A DNA stretch of 37,752 nt, taken from an uncultured Ruminiclostridium sp. (GTDB lineage: Bacteria; Bacillota; Clostridia; Oscillospirales; Acutalibacteraceae). The stretch lies in the NCBI GenBank assembly GCA_902490005.1, contig CABUCM010000026.1:1-37752 (forward strand), given 5' to 3'. Numbering within the stretch: the first letter of the stretch is position 1; each line of letters starts with the position of its first letter. This document shows positions 6,895 through 15,603 of this stretch, in pieces. The notes under the pieces are model-generated. The model was not told the origin of the DNA. It saw nothing but the letters and a program-made list of their open reading frames with translations, and made no database searches. The translations under genes were made by a program, and so were the position numbers.

Positions 6895-8277
6895 ATGGAA
6901 CAAGTACAAGAGAATAAAATGGGGACAGCGCCGGTTTTAAGACTGATTATTACCATGTCCCTGCCGGCGATGTTTTCCATGCTGATCCAGGCTTTATATA
7001 ATATTGTGGACAGCTATTTCGTAGCCCAGATCAGCGAAAGCGCCCTGACGGCGGTGTCGCTGGCATTTCCCATTCAGACCCTGATGATCGCGGTGGGCGT
7101 GGGCACCAGCGTGGGTATTAATTCCCTGGTAGCCAGACGGCTTGGGGAGAAACGCCAGGAGGACGCGGACTGCGCCGCCAGCCACGGCTTGCTGCTGGGA
7201 GTTTTCAATTGGGTTCTGTTTGCTCTCTTTGGTATTTTCTTTACCAAAATGTTCTTTGAGGCATTTACGGATATTAATGAGATTATCCTTATGGGCACCC
7301 AATACACCTCTATTGTCACCATATGCAGCTTTGGCCTGATGATTGAAGTCAATATGGAAAAGACTTTGCAGGCCACGGGGAACATGATCTATCCGATGAT
7401 TTTCCAATTGGTGGGCGCTGTCACCAATATCATTTTGGATCCGGTGTTTATTTTCGGCTTTGGGCCTGCTCCCGCCATGGGCGTGGCTGGAGCGGCCATA
7501 GCGACCGTCATCGGCCAGATTTTAGCCATGTTGGTTTCCTTAGCGGTAATTATCTTCAAGGACCATGCGGTTAAAATTGATTTTAAGCGCTTTAAACCTG
7601 ACTGGCGGATCGTCAAAGAGATTTACGCAGTCGGCTTCCCAGGAATCATTATGCAGGCTATCGGTTCTGTGATGGTGGTAGGGATGAACGCGATTTTGTT
7701 TGCTTTCCCGGAAAACGCGGCCACCGCCGTGGCTTTCTTTGGGGTTTACTTTAAGCTTCAGTCCTTTGTGTTCATGCCGGTATTCGGCCTGAACCAGGGC
7801 CTCATGCCTATTATGGGGTATAATTACGGCGCGCGGAAGAAGCATAGGCTGAATTCCACCACCAAATACGGCTGTATTATCGCCTTGGTTTTGATGGGGG
7901 TGGGAATGCTGGTGTTCTGGCTGCTGCCCAGACAGCTGCTGCAGATCTTCAACGCGTCTGAAAATATGATGGCCATTGGAATCCCCGGCCTGCGGATTAT
8001 TTCTCTGTGCTTCCTGCCGGCAGCCTTGGGAATCATCGCCTCCACCTTGTTCCAGGCGGTGGGTAAAGGGGTCAACAGCCTGTTGGTTTCTCTGCTGCGC
8101 CAATTGATTGTCCTGCTGCCTGCGGCGTTTTTTCTGGCAAAGCTGGGTGTTGTGGAATGGGTATGGTATGCGTTCCCCATTGCGGAAGTGTTTTCCCTTC
8201 TCGCTTCGGTGTTCCTATACTCCCGTGTGTACAACCGTCAGATACGAAATTTGGAACAGGACCAGGACCCTGTGTGA
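6895..8277 (+). CDS. MATE family efflux transporter
   Basis: A 460-aa polytopic membrane protein with about twelve hydrophobic segments. It begins with a short cytoplasmic tail (GTAPVLRLIITMSLPAMFSM) and shows family motifs such as ALYNIVDSYFVAQ, VGTSVGINSLVARRLGEK, FGLNQGLMPIMGYNYGA and the matching repeat in the second half. MATE proteins export cationic drugs or metabolites using sodium or proton gradients; the substrate cannot be read from sequence. GGAG stands about 10 bases before ATG 6895. The gene is 86 bases after nfnB and ends at a very strong terminator; no clear promoter is visible in the gap, so it may be read from nfnAB. Confidence 0.92.
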   Translation: MEQVQENKMGTAPVLRLIITMSLPAMFSMLIQALYNIVDSYFVAQISESALTAVSLAFPIQTLMIAVGVGTSVGINSLVARRLGEKRQEDADCAASHGLLLGVFNWVLFALFGIFFTKMFFEAFTDINEIILMGTQYTSIVTICSFGLMIEVNMEKTLQATGNMIYPMIFQLVGAVTNIILDPVFIFGFGPAPAMGVAGAAIATVIGQILAMLVSLAVIIFKDHAVKIDFKRFKPDWRIVKEIYAVGFPGIIMQAIGSVMVVGMNAILFAFPENAATAVAFFGVYFKLQSFVFMPVFGLNQGLMPIMGYNYGARKKHRLNSTTKYGCIIALVLMGVGMLVFWLLPRQLLQIFNASENMMAIGIPGLRIISLCFLPAALGIIASTLFQAVGKGVNSLLVSLLRQLIVLLPAAFFLAKLGVVEWVWYAFPIAEVFSLLASVFLYSRVYNRQIRNLEQDQDPV

Positions 8278-8290
8278 GAATTGAAATAAG

Positions 8291-8334
8291 AAAAAAGAAC
8301 CCCCGGCGAAGTGCTTCGCCGGGGGTTCTTTTTT
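8291..8334 (+). terminator. Strong palindromic terminator after the MATE gene
   Basis: 8291-8311 (AAAAAAGAACCCCCGGCGAAG) is the exact reverse complement of 8314-8334, a 21-bp stem with a two-base gap at its centre, flanked by A and T runs; it may be bidirectional. Confidence 0.93.
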
Positions 8335-8342
8335 TCGATCAG

Positions 8343-8371
8343 GCATGTCTTTCTGTTCTTTGGCATACCCA
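8343..8371 (+). promoter_or_regulatory. Possible sigma-E-type promoter of the M50 protease operon
   Basis: GCATGTC at 8343-8349, 14 bases, then CATACCCA at 8364-8371. It matches five of seven -35 and roughly six of eight -10 positions of sigma-E. The ribosome site follows within 10 bases, so the leader would be very short. The match is weak and is noted because the downstream protease resembles SpoIVFB. Confidence 0.28.
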
Positions 8372-8393
8372 TTAGAATAAGGAGGAATGCAAA

Positions 8394-8774
8394 ATGAGGG
8401 AAGAAAATTACGGAAGAATGAATCTGGCGGTACAGGACGGCGCCAATAGCACAGAAGATTGGGATGAGGCGTTTGAGGAAGAGCTGGAGGAGATAGAGGA
8501 AGAACCTAGGGAAAAGAAGCATCTTCTGCGGAAAAGCGGACAATTGGTGACGGTTTTACAGATTGGCTTGTGCGGCTTGGTTTTGCTGGCGGCGTTTTTA
8601 CTGCGCCTGATTGGCGGGGCCCCTTATGAAAGCGTTCGATTCTGGTATGAGGATGAGATCAATAAAAGCGTCATCGCCGGAACCATTGTGGAGCAGGGGG
8701 AAGAGGCGCTTCAGGGCGCTTCCGCCCAAGTGGCCAAAACCATTGAGGACTTTGGGAAAAAGGTATTGGTATAG
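8394..8774 (+). CDS. Single-pass membrane protein preceding an M50 protease
   Basis: A 126-aa protein with GGAGG eight bases before ATG 8394. Residues 1-45 are hydrophilic and very acidic (a run of Glu/Asp around residues 20-38). Residues 55-72 form one membrane helix (TVLQIGLCGLVLLAAFLL). The remaining 55 residues should be outside the cytoplasm or in the intermembrane space if expressed in the mother cell. It resembles the front part of SpoIVFA-type proteins (cytoplasmic tail, one helix, then IGGAPYESVRFWYEDEI) but has no LytM/M23 domain. It ends five bases before the M50 gene, so the two are probably translated together. A role as partner or inhibitor of that protease is inferred from position and topology only. 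Confidence 0.8.
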   Translation: MREENYGRMNLAVQDGANSTEDWDEAFEEELEEIEEEPREKKHLLRKSGQLVTVLQIGLCGLVLLAAFLLRLIGGAPYESVRFWYEDEINKSVIAGTIVEQGEEALQGASAQVAKTIEDFGKKVLV

Positions 8775-8779
8775 CCCTG

Positions 8780-9391
8780 ATGGAGTTTACGTTTCGCGAA
8801 TGCAGAATTTTTGTCAGTTTTTGGTTCGTAGTCATTCTGGCGGTATCCGCCGTACTGGATCCATCGGGTGGGGTTCTGTGCGGGTTGCTGGCGGCGGTGG
8901 TTCATGAACTGGGGCACCTGCTGGAAATGGCCCGGCAGAATTGCCTTCCCCAACGGATCGCTTTTAAAATGTTCCGGGTGGATATGATTGACAGCCGCCG
9001 GAATGAGAGAAGCTACCAGAAGGACCTGCGGATTATCTTAGCGGGACCGGGGCTGAATTTCTTGGCGGCCGTACTGTGCTTTCCCATTTACCTGCTGTTG
9101 CCTTATCAATGGCTGGGCTTGTTTTTCTCAGCCAATCTGCTGGTAGGATTTTTTAATATCCAGCCAATCGTTACTTTAGACGGCGGCGCGGCCTTATACG
9201 CTATTTTATCGGTAAAGCTGGGGGAGAAAAAGGCCGCCTTCTGGACCAATTTTGTTTCCTTTGCCGCATTGGTACCCTTGGCGGCGCTGGGCTTTTGGAT
9301 CCTGCTTAGAAACCCTTATCAGTTTTCACTGCTGTTTATCAGTGTTTACTTGATGGGTGTTTTAGTCCTGCAAAAAACAGACTACTTATAG
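8780..9391 (+). CDS. M50 (site-2 protease) family metallopeptidase, SpoIVFB-like
   Basis: A 203-aa integral membrane protein. The zinc motif HELGH is at residues 42-46 inside the second hydrophobic segment (VVHELGHLLEMA). The second family motif NIQPIVTLDGG has its Asp at residue 134. Six or so hydrophobic segments are visible. This is the S2P/SpoIVFB core, which cleaves substrates within the membrane. SpoIVFB activates sigma-K in Bacillus; this protein is shorter and lacks the C-terminal CBS domain of the Bacillus enzyme, so orthology is uncertain. The upstream 126-aa membrane protein is a candidate regulator. It could instead be a general M50 protease. Confidence 0.85.
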   Translation: MEFTFRECRIFVSFWFVVILAVSAVLDPSGGVLCGLLAAVVHELGHLLEMARQNCLPQRIAFKMFRVDMIDSRRNERSYQKDLRIILAGPGLNFLAAVLCFPIYLLLPYQWLGLFFSANLLVGFFNIQPIVTLDGGAALYAILSVKLGEKKAAFWTNFVSFAALVPLAALGFWILLRNPYQFSLLFISVYLMGVLVLQKTDYL

Positions 9392-9711
9392 CATCCCGGA
9401 ATAGCGAAAGGCATTTTATTTTCCCCCGCTGAAAACAGCCCTCCAACGCAGGAAAAATCTTGGACCTTAGGGGCGAAAACCGGCAAATTTATATTTATGT
9501 CCGAGACGAAAAAGTACGGCTTATCTCCTTGCGCCCATCTATGAATCTTCGGCCGCTGGATTGCACTTTTGATTCCAATATGCTAAACTGTTATATATAC
9601 ATAATTGGAACCGGTGCGGTGTTGCTGCGGGTTCCTTTTATGAATTTAAACCTCTGCTGGAATAGGCCACCTTTAGGAAGGAAACGCCCCGGCAGAATGG
9701 AGGGTCAAACG
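9392..9711 (+). other. 320-bp gap upstream of the signalling operon
   Basis: No gene is supported here. The reading frame of the downstream gene stays open to 9460 but contains a likely promoter and has no ribosome site, so it is taken as leader. The only structure seen is a small inverted repeat, GGAACC 9607-9612 with GGTTCC 9630-9635, followed by TTTTAT, which could be a weak attenuator. I do not see the conserved core of a cyclic di-GMP riboswitch. Confidence 0.6.
9561..9589 (+). promoter_or_regulatory. Sigma-A promoter of the c-di-GMP/histidine kinase operon
   Basis: TTGCAC at 9561-9566, 17 bases, TAAACT at 9584-9589 with an extended -10 TG at 9581-9582. It implies a leader of roughly 115 bases before the ATG at 9712. 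Confidence 0.65.
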
Positions 9712-12297
9712 ATGCTTCCCAAAAAAATTTTAGTGGTGGAAGACAATGAAATCAATCGGGCGATGCTGCGTGAAATATTATCTCCACAATACCAAGTGCT
9801 GGAAGCGGAAAACGGCCAAGTCGCGCTTGAGGTTTTAAAGCAATATAGGGAAGAAATTTCCTTGATTTTACTGGATATTGTTATGCCTGTTATGGATGGA
9901 TATACTTTTTTATCAAAGGTCAAGGAGAATAGAGCGTATTCTTCTATTCCCGTGATCGTCACCACCCAAAGCGAAGGAGAGTCCGACGAGGTTACGGCCT
10001 TATCCCACGGCGCTACCGATTTTGTGGCCAAGCCCTATAAGCCGCAGGTCATTTTGCACCGGGTAGCCAGTATCATCCATTTGCGGGAAACCGCCGCGAT
10101 GATTAACCTCTTTCAATATGACCGGTTAACCGGGGTTTATACCAAAGAATTTTTTTATCAGCGGGTCCGGGAAATTTTGAGGCAAGAGCCGAAAAAGGAC
10201 TATGATATCATTTGCTCGGATATTGAAAATTTTAAACTGGTTAACGATGTTTTTGGAATTCCCGCTGGGGATAAGCTGCTGAAGGAGATCGCGAAACGGT
10301 ATTTACAGCTAATAGGCGGCCGGGGAATCTGCGGACGTTTTAACGCGGATCAGTTTATTTGTTTGATAGAGCACCTGCCTGAATACAAGGATGAGTGGTT
10401 TGTGCAGGCCACCGCGGAAGTTGGCGCTTTGGCTAACAATAGCAATATTGTGATGAAGTGGGGCATTTATCATATTGACAGCCGTTCTATTTCCGTGGAG
10501 CAAATGTGCGACCGGGCGCTTTTAGCGGTCCGCAGCATTAAAGGGCAGTATGGAAAATATTTCGCGACCTATGACGATGAGCTTCGGGATAAATTGCTGC
10601 GGGAACAGATGATTACAGATAGTATGGAACCTGCGCTGGCCCAAGGCCAGTTTGAAATTTATCTGCAGCCCAAATATCAAATTAAGGATAATAAGCTGGC
10701 TGGCGCGGAAGCGTTGGTCCGGTGGAACCATCCCCAGTGGGGGCTCTGGTCGCCGGCGGAGTTTATTCCGCTGTTTGAAAAAAGCGGCTTTATCACAAAA
10801 CTTGACCAGTATGTTTGGGAAAAAACCTGCGCCCTTCTGCACAGCTGGGATCAAAAGGGGTATCCTAATATACCAGTTTCCGTCAACGTTTCCCGAGCGG
10901 ATATTTATAACGTCGATTTGGCGGATTTCCTGATGAAAATGATTAGGAAATATGAATTGAAGCCATCATGCCTGCATCTGGAAATTACGGAAAGCGCCTA
11001 TACAGAGGATCCTAACCAAATTATTGCCACGGTAGGAAACCTGCGGGAGCTTGGGTTCGATATTGAGATGGATGATTTTGGAAGCGGTTATTCATCCCTG
11101 AATATGCTGAATAAAATGCCGGTGGATGTTTTAAAGCTGGACATGCGGTTTATCCAAAGTGAAACGGCAAAGCCGGTGAACCAGGGCATTCTCCGTTTTA
11201 TTATGGGACTAGCCCGCTGGATGGGCTTGCAGGTGGTTGCCGAAGGTGTGGAAACCGGGGAGCAGTTAGAGCGCCTTCGGGAAAGCGGATGTGATTTTGT
11301 TCAGGGGTATTATTTCGCAAAACCTATGCCCTGCGAGTGTTTTGAGGAATTGCTGAGAAAGTACAGCGAGAGCCTGGATCCGGAGGTTGTGCAGGAGCCG
11401 GCTGATGAGGAGGATAATCAGAAAAAGGTAATGCTGATCGCCGATGAGGATGAAGATTACCGCCGTGAGGTTCGTAAAACCTTTGAGGAACGGTATCGAA
11501 TCGTGGAGGCAACCAGCGGACAGGAAGCGCTGAATTACGCGGCCAAGGACCAATATAAGATTGCCGTGATGCTTTTGAGTATGACGCTGCGCCATCCAGA
11601 CGGCAACTCCGTGCTGGAGGGCCTTCAAAAAGAAAAGGCGGTATGGGGGATTCCCGTGATTGCTACGGCGCCTTGCGACCCTCAGCTGGAGGCAAAAGCG
11701 TTGGAGCTTGGCGCGGATGATTTCGCGGGGAAACCCCACCTGCAGCAAAGCCTGTGGAAGCGGGTTTTGAGGGCGGAGGAAATTTCCGCCGCACGGCACC
11801 GGGAACTTCTGCTGCAGGATGCGGCTTACCGGGATTATCTTACCGGCCTTTTAAACCGGAGAGGGCTGGACGCCATGGTGGCGACTCTCAGTAAAAAGGA
11901 AGCGCCGCTGGTTGTTTATCTGTTTGATCTGGACAATCTAAAAAAGATTAATGATACCTATGGCCACATGAAGGGCGACAGGCTTCTGATGGAATTTGGT
12001 ACGTTTCTGCGTTCTCACGCGCGGGAAACGGATATCGTGTGCCGCTTTGGCGGCGATGAGTTTATCTTTATTATGAGGCAGGTTAACTCGACGGAAGCCG
12101 CGCTAAAAAAGGGGAAAGAGCTGTGCGAAAAGGTTCGGCAGATTAGATGCACGGAAGAATTTCCGGTGGCATGTTCCGCGGGAATGGCCCTTTGGAATCT
12201 GGAGGAGCCGCTGCAAAAGGTAATTGCTCAGGCGGACCGAGCTTTGTATTTCGCCAAAAAGGAAAATAAGGGAAGCTGCTGCTTATGGAGGGGATGA
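9712..12297 (+). CDS. Five-domain response regulator: REC-GGDEF-EAL-REC-GGDEF
   Basis: An 861-aa soluble signalling protein. Domain 1 is a receiver with phosphoacceptor D55 (LLDIVMPVMDG). Domain 2 (about 130-300) is a GGDEF fold whose signature is altered to FNADQF at 210-215, so it should not make c-di-GMP. Domain 3 is an EAL phosphodiesterase with E333-A-L, LEITES, D454-D455 and VAEGVETGEQ all present, so probably active. Domain 4 (about 640-760) is receiver-like but the Asp is replaced (LLSMTLRHPDG). Domain 5 is a GGDEF with an intact GGDEF at 780-784, so probably a diguanylate cyclase. The ATG at 9712 has GGAGGG seven bases upstream; 9697 is the alternative. It may both make and degrade c-di-GMP under control of phosphorylation. 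The kinase gene begins six bases after its stop. Confidence 0.9.
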   Translation: MLPKKILVVEDNEINRAMLREILSPQYQVLEAENGQVALEVLKQYREEISLILLDIVMPVMDGYTFLSKVKENRAYSSIPVIVTTQSEGESDEVTALSHGATDFVAKPYKPQVILHRVASIIHLRETAAMINLFQYDRLTGVYTKEFFYQRVREILRQEPKKDYDIICSDIENFKLVNDVFGIPAGDKLLKEIAKRYLQLIGGRGICGRFNADQFICLIEHLPEYKDEWFVQATAEVGALANNSNIVMKWGIYHIDSRSISVEQMCDRALLAVRSIKGQYGKYFATYDDELRDKLLREQMITDSMEPALAQGQFEIYLQPKYQIKDNKLAGAEALVRWNHPQWGLWSPAEFIPLFEKSGFITKLDQYVWEKTCALLHSWDQKGYPNIPVSVNVSRADIYNVDLADFLMKMIRKYELKPSCLHLEITESAYTEDPNQIIATVGNLRELGFDIEMDDFGSGYSSLNMLNKMPVDVLKLDMRFIQSETAKPVNQGILRFIMGLARWMGLQVVAEGVETGEQLERLRESGCDFVQGYYFAKPMPCECFEELLRKYSESLDPEVVQEPADEEDNQKKVMLIADEDEDYRREVRKTFEERYRIVEATSGQEALNYAAKDQYKIAVMLLSMTLRHPDGNSVLEGLQKEKAVWGIPVIATAPCDPQLEAKALELGADDFAGKPHLQQSLWKRVLRAEEISAARHRELLLQDAAYRDYLTGLLNRRGLDAMVATLSKKEAPLVVYLFDLDNLKKINDTYGHMKGDRLLMEFGTFLRSHARETDIVCRFGGDEFIFIMRQVNSTEAALKKGKELCEKVRQIRCTEEFPVACSAGMALWNLEEPLQKVIAQADRALYFAKKENKGSCCLWRG

Positions 12298-12302
12298 GGC
12301 GG

Positions 12303-15300
12303 ATGGCCGATCAGAAGGCGAAAACGCTTTCTCAAGAGTTTTGCCGCGCCTGGTTTGAGCGGCGCGACCCCGAGGAAACCTTAGCTTTTTTAACAGAAGA
12401 TGTGGCCTTTGTCGGTACTGGGGAAGGCGAATACGCGCAGGGAAAGGCTGAAATGGCGCGGTACCTCCAGAATGATATTCTGGAGATTCCCGAGCCTTTT
12501 TCCTATACGCTTTCTTGGATTCACGAACAGGCGGCCGGCGCGGACACGCTGTTTTTGTCCGCGGAGCTGACGCTGAAAAATACCGTATATGCTTGGCGGC
12601 TTCGAGCTGCTTTCGTTTTAGTGCGGGAAGAGCGCAGTTGGAAGATCAAAAGCCTGTATTTTTCAGAGCCCAGCAGCAATCAGAGAGACGGGGAACACTA
12701 TCCGTGGACGCTGGCCATGGAAAATACCGTCCGGCAGCGCCGGGAATTGCTAAACGACTCCCTGGCCGGCGGTATGATGGGCGGTTACCTGGAGCCGGGA
12801 TTTCCTTTCTATTTTATCAACCGCCGTATGCTGGAATATCTGGGATATGAAAATGAAGAAGAGTTTGTCGCTGATATTAAGGGACTGATTTCCAACTGTA
12901 TGCATCCCGGCGACCGGGAAATGATCGACCAGGCGGTGGCGGACCAATTGGACGAAAATGGAGAGTATGTGGTTGAGTACCGGATGAAGAAAAAAGACGG
13001 CTCCTATATCTGGGTTCATGACATGGGCCGAAGGATGATATCTGAAGATGGAAGGCCCGCCATTACATCGGTCTGTATTGACATTACAGCGCAGAAAAGC
13101 GCCCAGGAGGAAGTGCTGCATCTTTACAACAATATTCCCGGGGCGGTGCTCCGCTGCCGGCTGGATCCCGTATTTTCGATTATTGACGCCAACGACGGCT
13201 TTTTTGAATTTCTGGGCTATACCAGGGAGGAATTTGCGGCCTTAGGAAACCATATGACCGCGGTCATCTATCCGGACGACCTGCTGGTCATGCGAGATAA
13301 GATGAAAGAGCAGCTGCGCCGCGGAAACACGCTTCATGGACAGGACCGCCTGGTTTGTAAGGGCGGCGTTGTTAAATGGGTTTCCATGAAATCACAGCTG
13401 ATTACAGAAAAAGACGGAGAGCAGTATTTTTACTGTGTCTTTGTGGATATTACCGAGGAAAAGCTGCTTCAGGACCGGATGAAGGAACTGTATGAAACGG
13501 AGCTTTCCTATTTTGCAAAGCTTTCCGATACAGGAGGCTGCATCCAAGGGCGGATCAATATCACCCAGAACCGGATGGAAACCTATCTTTCCACCTCCGA
13601 TGTAGCGGTAGCCCATGTGGGAGATACCTATGATAAAACCATCGGGAATTTTTCCGCTTCTGCCGTAGACACCACGTATGGCGAAGTCATTCGCAGCACT
13701 CTCAAAAAAGAAAAGGTGCTCGCCGATTATGCTGCCGGCAAGGTGGATTATAATTTTGAATTTCTGCGCAAACGCAACGGCGGCGGAGCCTTTTGGGGGA
13801 GCACCAGCTTTCGCAGCTGCTTGAATCCGGAAACTGGGGATGTTATTGTTTTCTTCTACACCTTTGATATTACCGAGCGTAAATTGCAGGAAATGCTTTT
13901 GGACCGTATCGTGGAACTGGATTACGAATATATTATGGAGATTGATGTCCCTCAGGATAGTTATTGGCTGATTTCTTTTGATGAAAACCGCCAGGATGCG
14001 GTGTCCGGCAAAGGCTCGTTTCAGGAGGAAATCCGGACAATCGCGGAGCGGTTTATGGATGCTAAGGCAAGAGGCGAATATTTAGAAAAGCTTGATTATA
14101 AGTATATGGAAAAAAAGCTGGAACACCAGGATACCTACTCCTTTGTGGTAGAAATGAATGGGGACCAGGGGGAGAACCGGATTAAGCGCTTTCAGGTTTT
14201 TTACATTGATAAAAGGATGAAACGGGTTTGCCTGGCGCGTACTGATGTTACCGATTTGGTCCGGCAGGAACAGCAGCAAAAAAAGGAACTCTCTAAGGCG
14301 CTGGCGGCTGCTAAGCGGGCTAACGCCGCCAAATCGGACTTTCTGTCCTGCATGTCCCACGATATCCGTACGCCGATGAACGCGGTAATCGGAATGACCA
14401 CGCTGGCGGTGGCCCATCTGGATGACCGGGATAAGGTAGCGGACTGCCTGCAGAAAATCACCGCCTCATCCAAGTACCTGTTGAGCCTGATTAACGATAT
14501 TTTGGATATGAGCAAAATCGAACAGTCTCAAATCGTCTTGAACCAGATCCAAATTTCTCTTCCGGATTTGCTCCGTCAGCTTTCTGCCATGATGGCCCCT
14601 CAGGCGTACGGGGCGGGGTTGAAATTTCAGATTCGCACAGAGGGCATCCGTCACAAGGCGTTTTTGGGGGATAATCTGCGGGTTAACCAGATTTTAATCA
14701 ATATTCTCAGCAACGCTATTAAATTTACGCCCCCAGATGGCCGGGTGGATTTCCTTGTGAAGGAATTGGGCCCTGTGAAAGGCGCCCAGTTTGTCCGCTA
14801 CCGTTTTACCATTCAGGATACGGGAATAGGAATGCCAGAGGAGTTTCTTCGGCACTTGTTCGATCCCTTTACCCGAAGCCCAACTGCGGCGAAGATCGAA
14901 GGGACCGGCCTGGGGCTCAGCATCACCAAGGGCTTGGTGGATTTAATGGGCGGTGTCATTTCGGTGGACAGCTGGGAAAACAAGGGAACTACTTTCCAGG
15001 TAGAGCTGGAATTTTTGATTGCGGAGGAAGAGCCGGAGCCTTCTTTGGAAACCCGGCGGGAGCCGCTGGGAATAGAGAACGACGGCGTTCTTGCGGGGCG
15101 GCGGTTTTTGATAGCGGAAGATAATGCGATCAACGCGGAAATACTTTGCGGGCTTCTTGAATTGCAGGGAGCCAAATTCACAGTCACTAAGAATGGAGCC
15201 CAGGTGGTTCAAACCTTCCGAGACACGCTGCCGGGAGTGTATGACGGGATTTTGATGGACATACAGATGCCTGAAATGAATGGTTACCAGGCGACCCAGG

Positions 15301-15482
15301 CCATCCGGAAGCTGAAGCGGGAGGATGCCAGGACCATTCCTATCATCGCCATGACCGCCAACGCTTTTGCTGAGGATATCGAGAAATCCCTAAGCTGCGG
15401 GATGAACGCGCATGTGGCGAAACCGATTGATATCAACGTCTTGCGGACGGCCCTTCAGAAAGTTCTGTATACTGAGCCGTGA
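12303..15482 (+). CDS. Hybrid sensor histidine kinase with SnoaL-like and PAS domains
   Basis: A protein of about 1059 aa with no membrane helices, so cytoplasmic. Residues 1-125 look like an NTF2/SnoaL-type sensor fold (FCRAWFERRDPEETLAFL). Two clear PAS/PAC units follow (about 135-265, with MKKKDGSYIWVHD; 265-395), then two less clear PAS-like segments to about 650. The HisKA box is SHDIRTPMNAVIGM with phospho-acceptor H686; the ATPase domain has NILSNAIKF, DTGIGM (D839) and GTGLGLSITKG; the C-terminal receiver has D986 (LMDIQMPEMNG). Such proteins autophosphorylate and pass phosphate to their own receiver. The upstream response regulator is a likely target, directly or through an HPt protein not in the window. 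Start codons at 12285, 12294 and 12303 are all in frame; GGAGGGG is best spaced for 12303. Confidence 0.9.
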   Translation: MADQKAKTLSQEFCRAWFERRDPEETLAFLTEDVAFVGTGEGEYAQGKAEMARYLQNDILEIPEPFSYTLSWIHEQAAGADTLFLSAELTLKNTVYAWRLRAAFVLVREERSWKIKSLYFSEPSSNQRDGEHYPWTLAMENTVRQRRELLNDSLAGGMMGGYLEPGFPFYFINRRMLEYLGYENEEEFVADIKGLISNCMHPGDREMIDQAVADQLDENGEYVVEYRMKKKDGSYIWVHDMGRRMISEDGRPAITSVCIDITAQKSAQEEVLHLYNNIPGAVLRCRLDPVFSIIDANDGFFEFLGYTREEFAALGNHMTAVIYPDDLLVMRDKMKEQLRRGNTLHGQDRLVCKGGVVKWVSMKSQLITEKDGEQYFYCVFVDITEEKLLQDRMKELYETELSYFAKLSDTGGCIQGRINITQNRMETYLSTSDVAVAHVGDTYDKTIGNFSASAVDTTYGEVIRSTLKKEKVLADYAAGKVDYNFEFLRKRNGGGAFWGSTSFRSCLNPETGDVIVFFYTFDITERKLQEMLLDRIVELDYEYIMEIDVPQDSYWLISFDENRQDAVSGKGSFQEEIRTIAERFMDAKARGEYLEKLDYKYMEKKLEHQDTYSFVVEMNGDQGENRIKRFQVFYIDKRMKRVCLARTDVTDLVRQEQQQKKELSKALAAAKRANAAKSDFLSCMSHDIRTPMNAVIGMTTLAVAHLDDRDKVADCLQKITASSKYLLSLINDILDMSKIEQSQIVLNQIQISLPDLLRQLSAMMAPQAYGAGLKFQIRTEGIRHKAFLGDNLRVNQILINILSNAIKFTPPDGRVDFLVKELGPVKGAQFVRYRFTIQDTGIGMPEEFLRHLFDPFTRSPTAAKIEGTGLGLSITKGLVDLMGGVISVDSWENKGTTFQVELEFLIAEEEPEPSLETRREPLGIENDGVLAGRRFLIAEDNAINAEILCGLLELQGAKFTVTKNGAQVVQTFRDTLPGVYDGILMDIQMPEMNGYQATQAIRKLKREDARTIPIIAMTANAFAEDIEKSLSCGMNAHVAKPIDINVLRTALQKVLYTEP

Positions 15483-15538
15483 ACCGTTTGAAAACCGCAA
15501 AAAGGCGCCAGAAAGACCTGATTTTAACATAGAATACG

Positions 15539-15590
15539 AAACGAAAAACAGCAGGTAAGGCCGCAAAGCCTTGCCTGCTGTTTTTCGTTT
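15539..15590 (+). terminator. Bidirectional terminator between the kinase gene and dtxR
   Basis: The 23-base arms 15539-15561 and 15568-15590 pair fully except for one G-U, with a six-base loop. A runs on the left and T runs on the right serve the two convergent genes. Confidence 0.92.
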
Positions 15591-15603
15591 CTTTTAAGAA
15601 AGG

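Noticed and set aside
9460..9711. Open extension of the c-di-GMP protein to 9460
   Set aside because: The stretch contains a likely sigma-A promoter, has no ribosome site and its translation resembles no domain; the receiver begins right after ATG 9712.
9392..9711. Possible cyclic di-GMP riboswitch in front of the GGDEF/EAL gene
   Set aside because: The conserved core sequences of the known c-di-GMP riboswitch classes were not seen; only a six-base-pair repeat is present.
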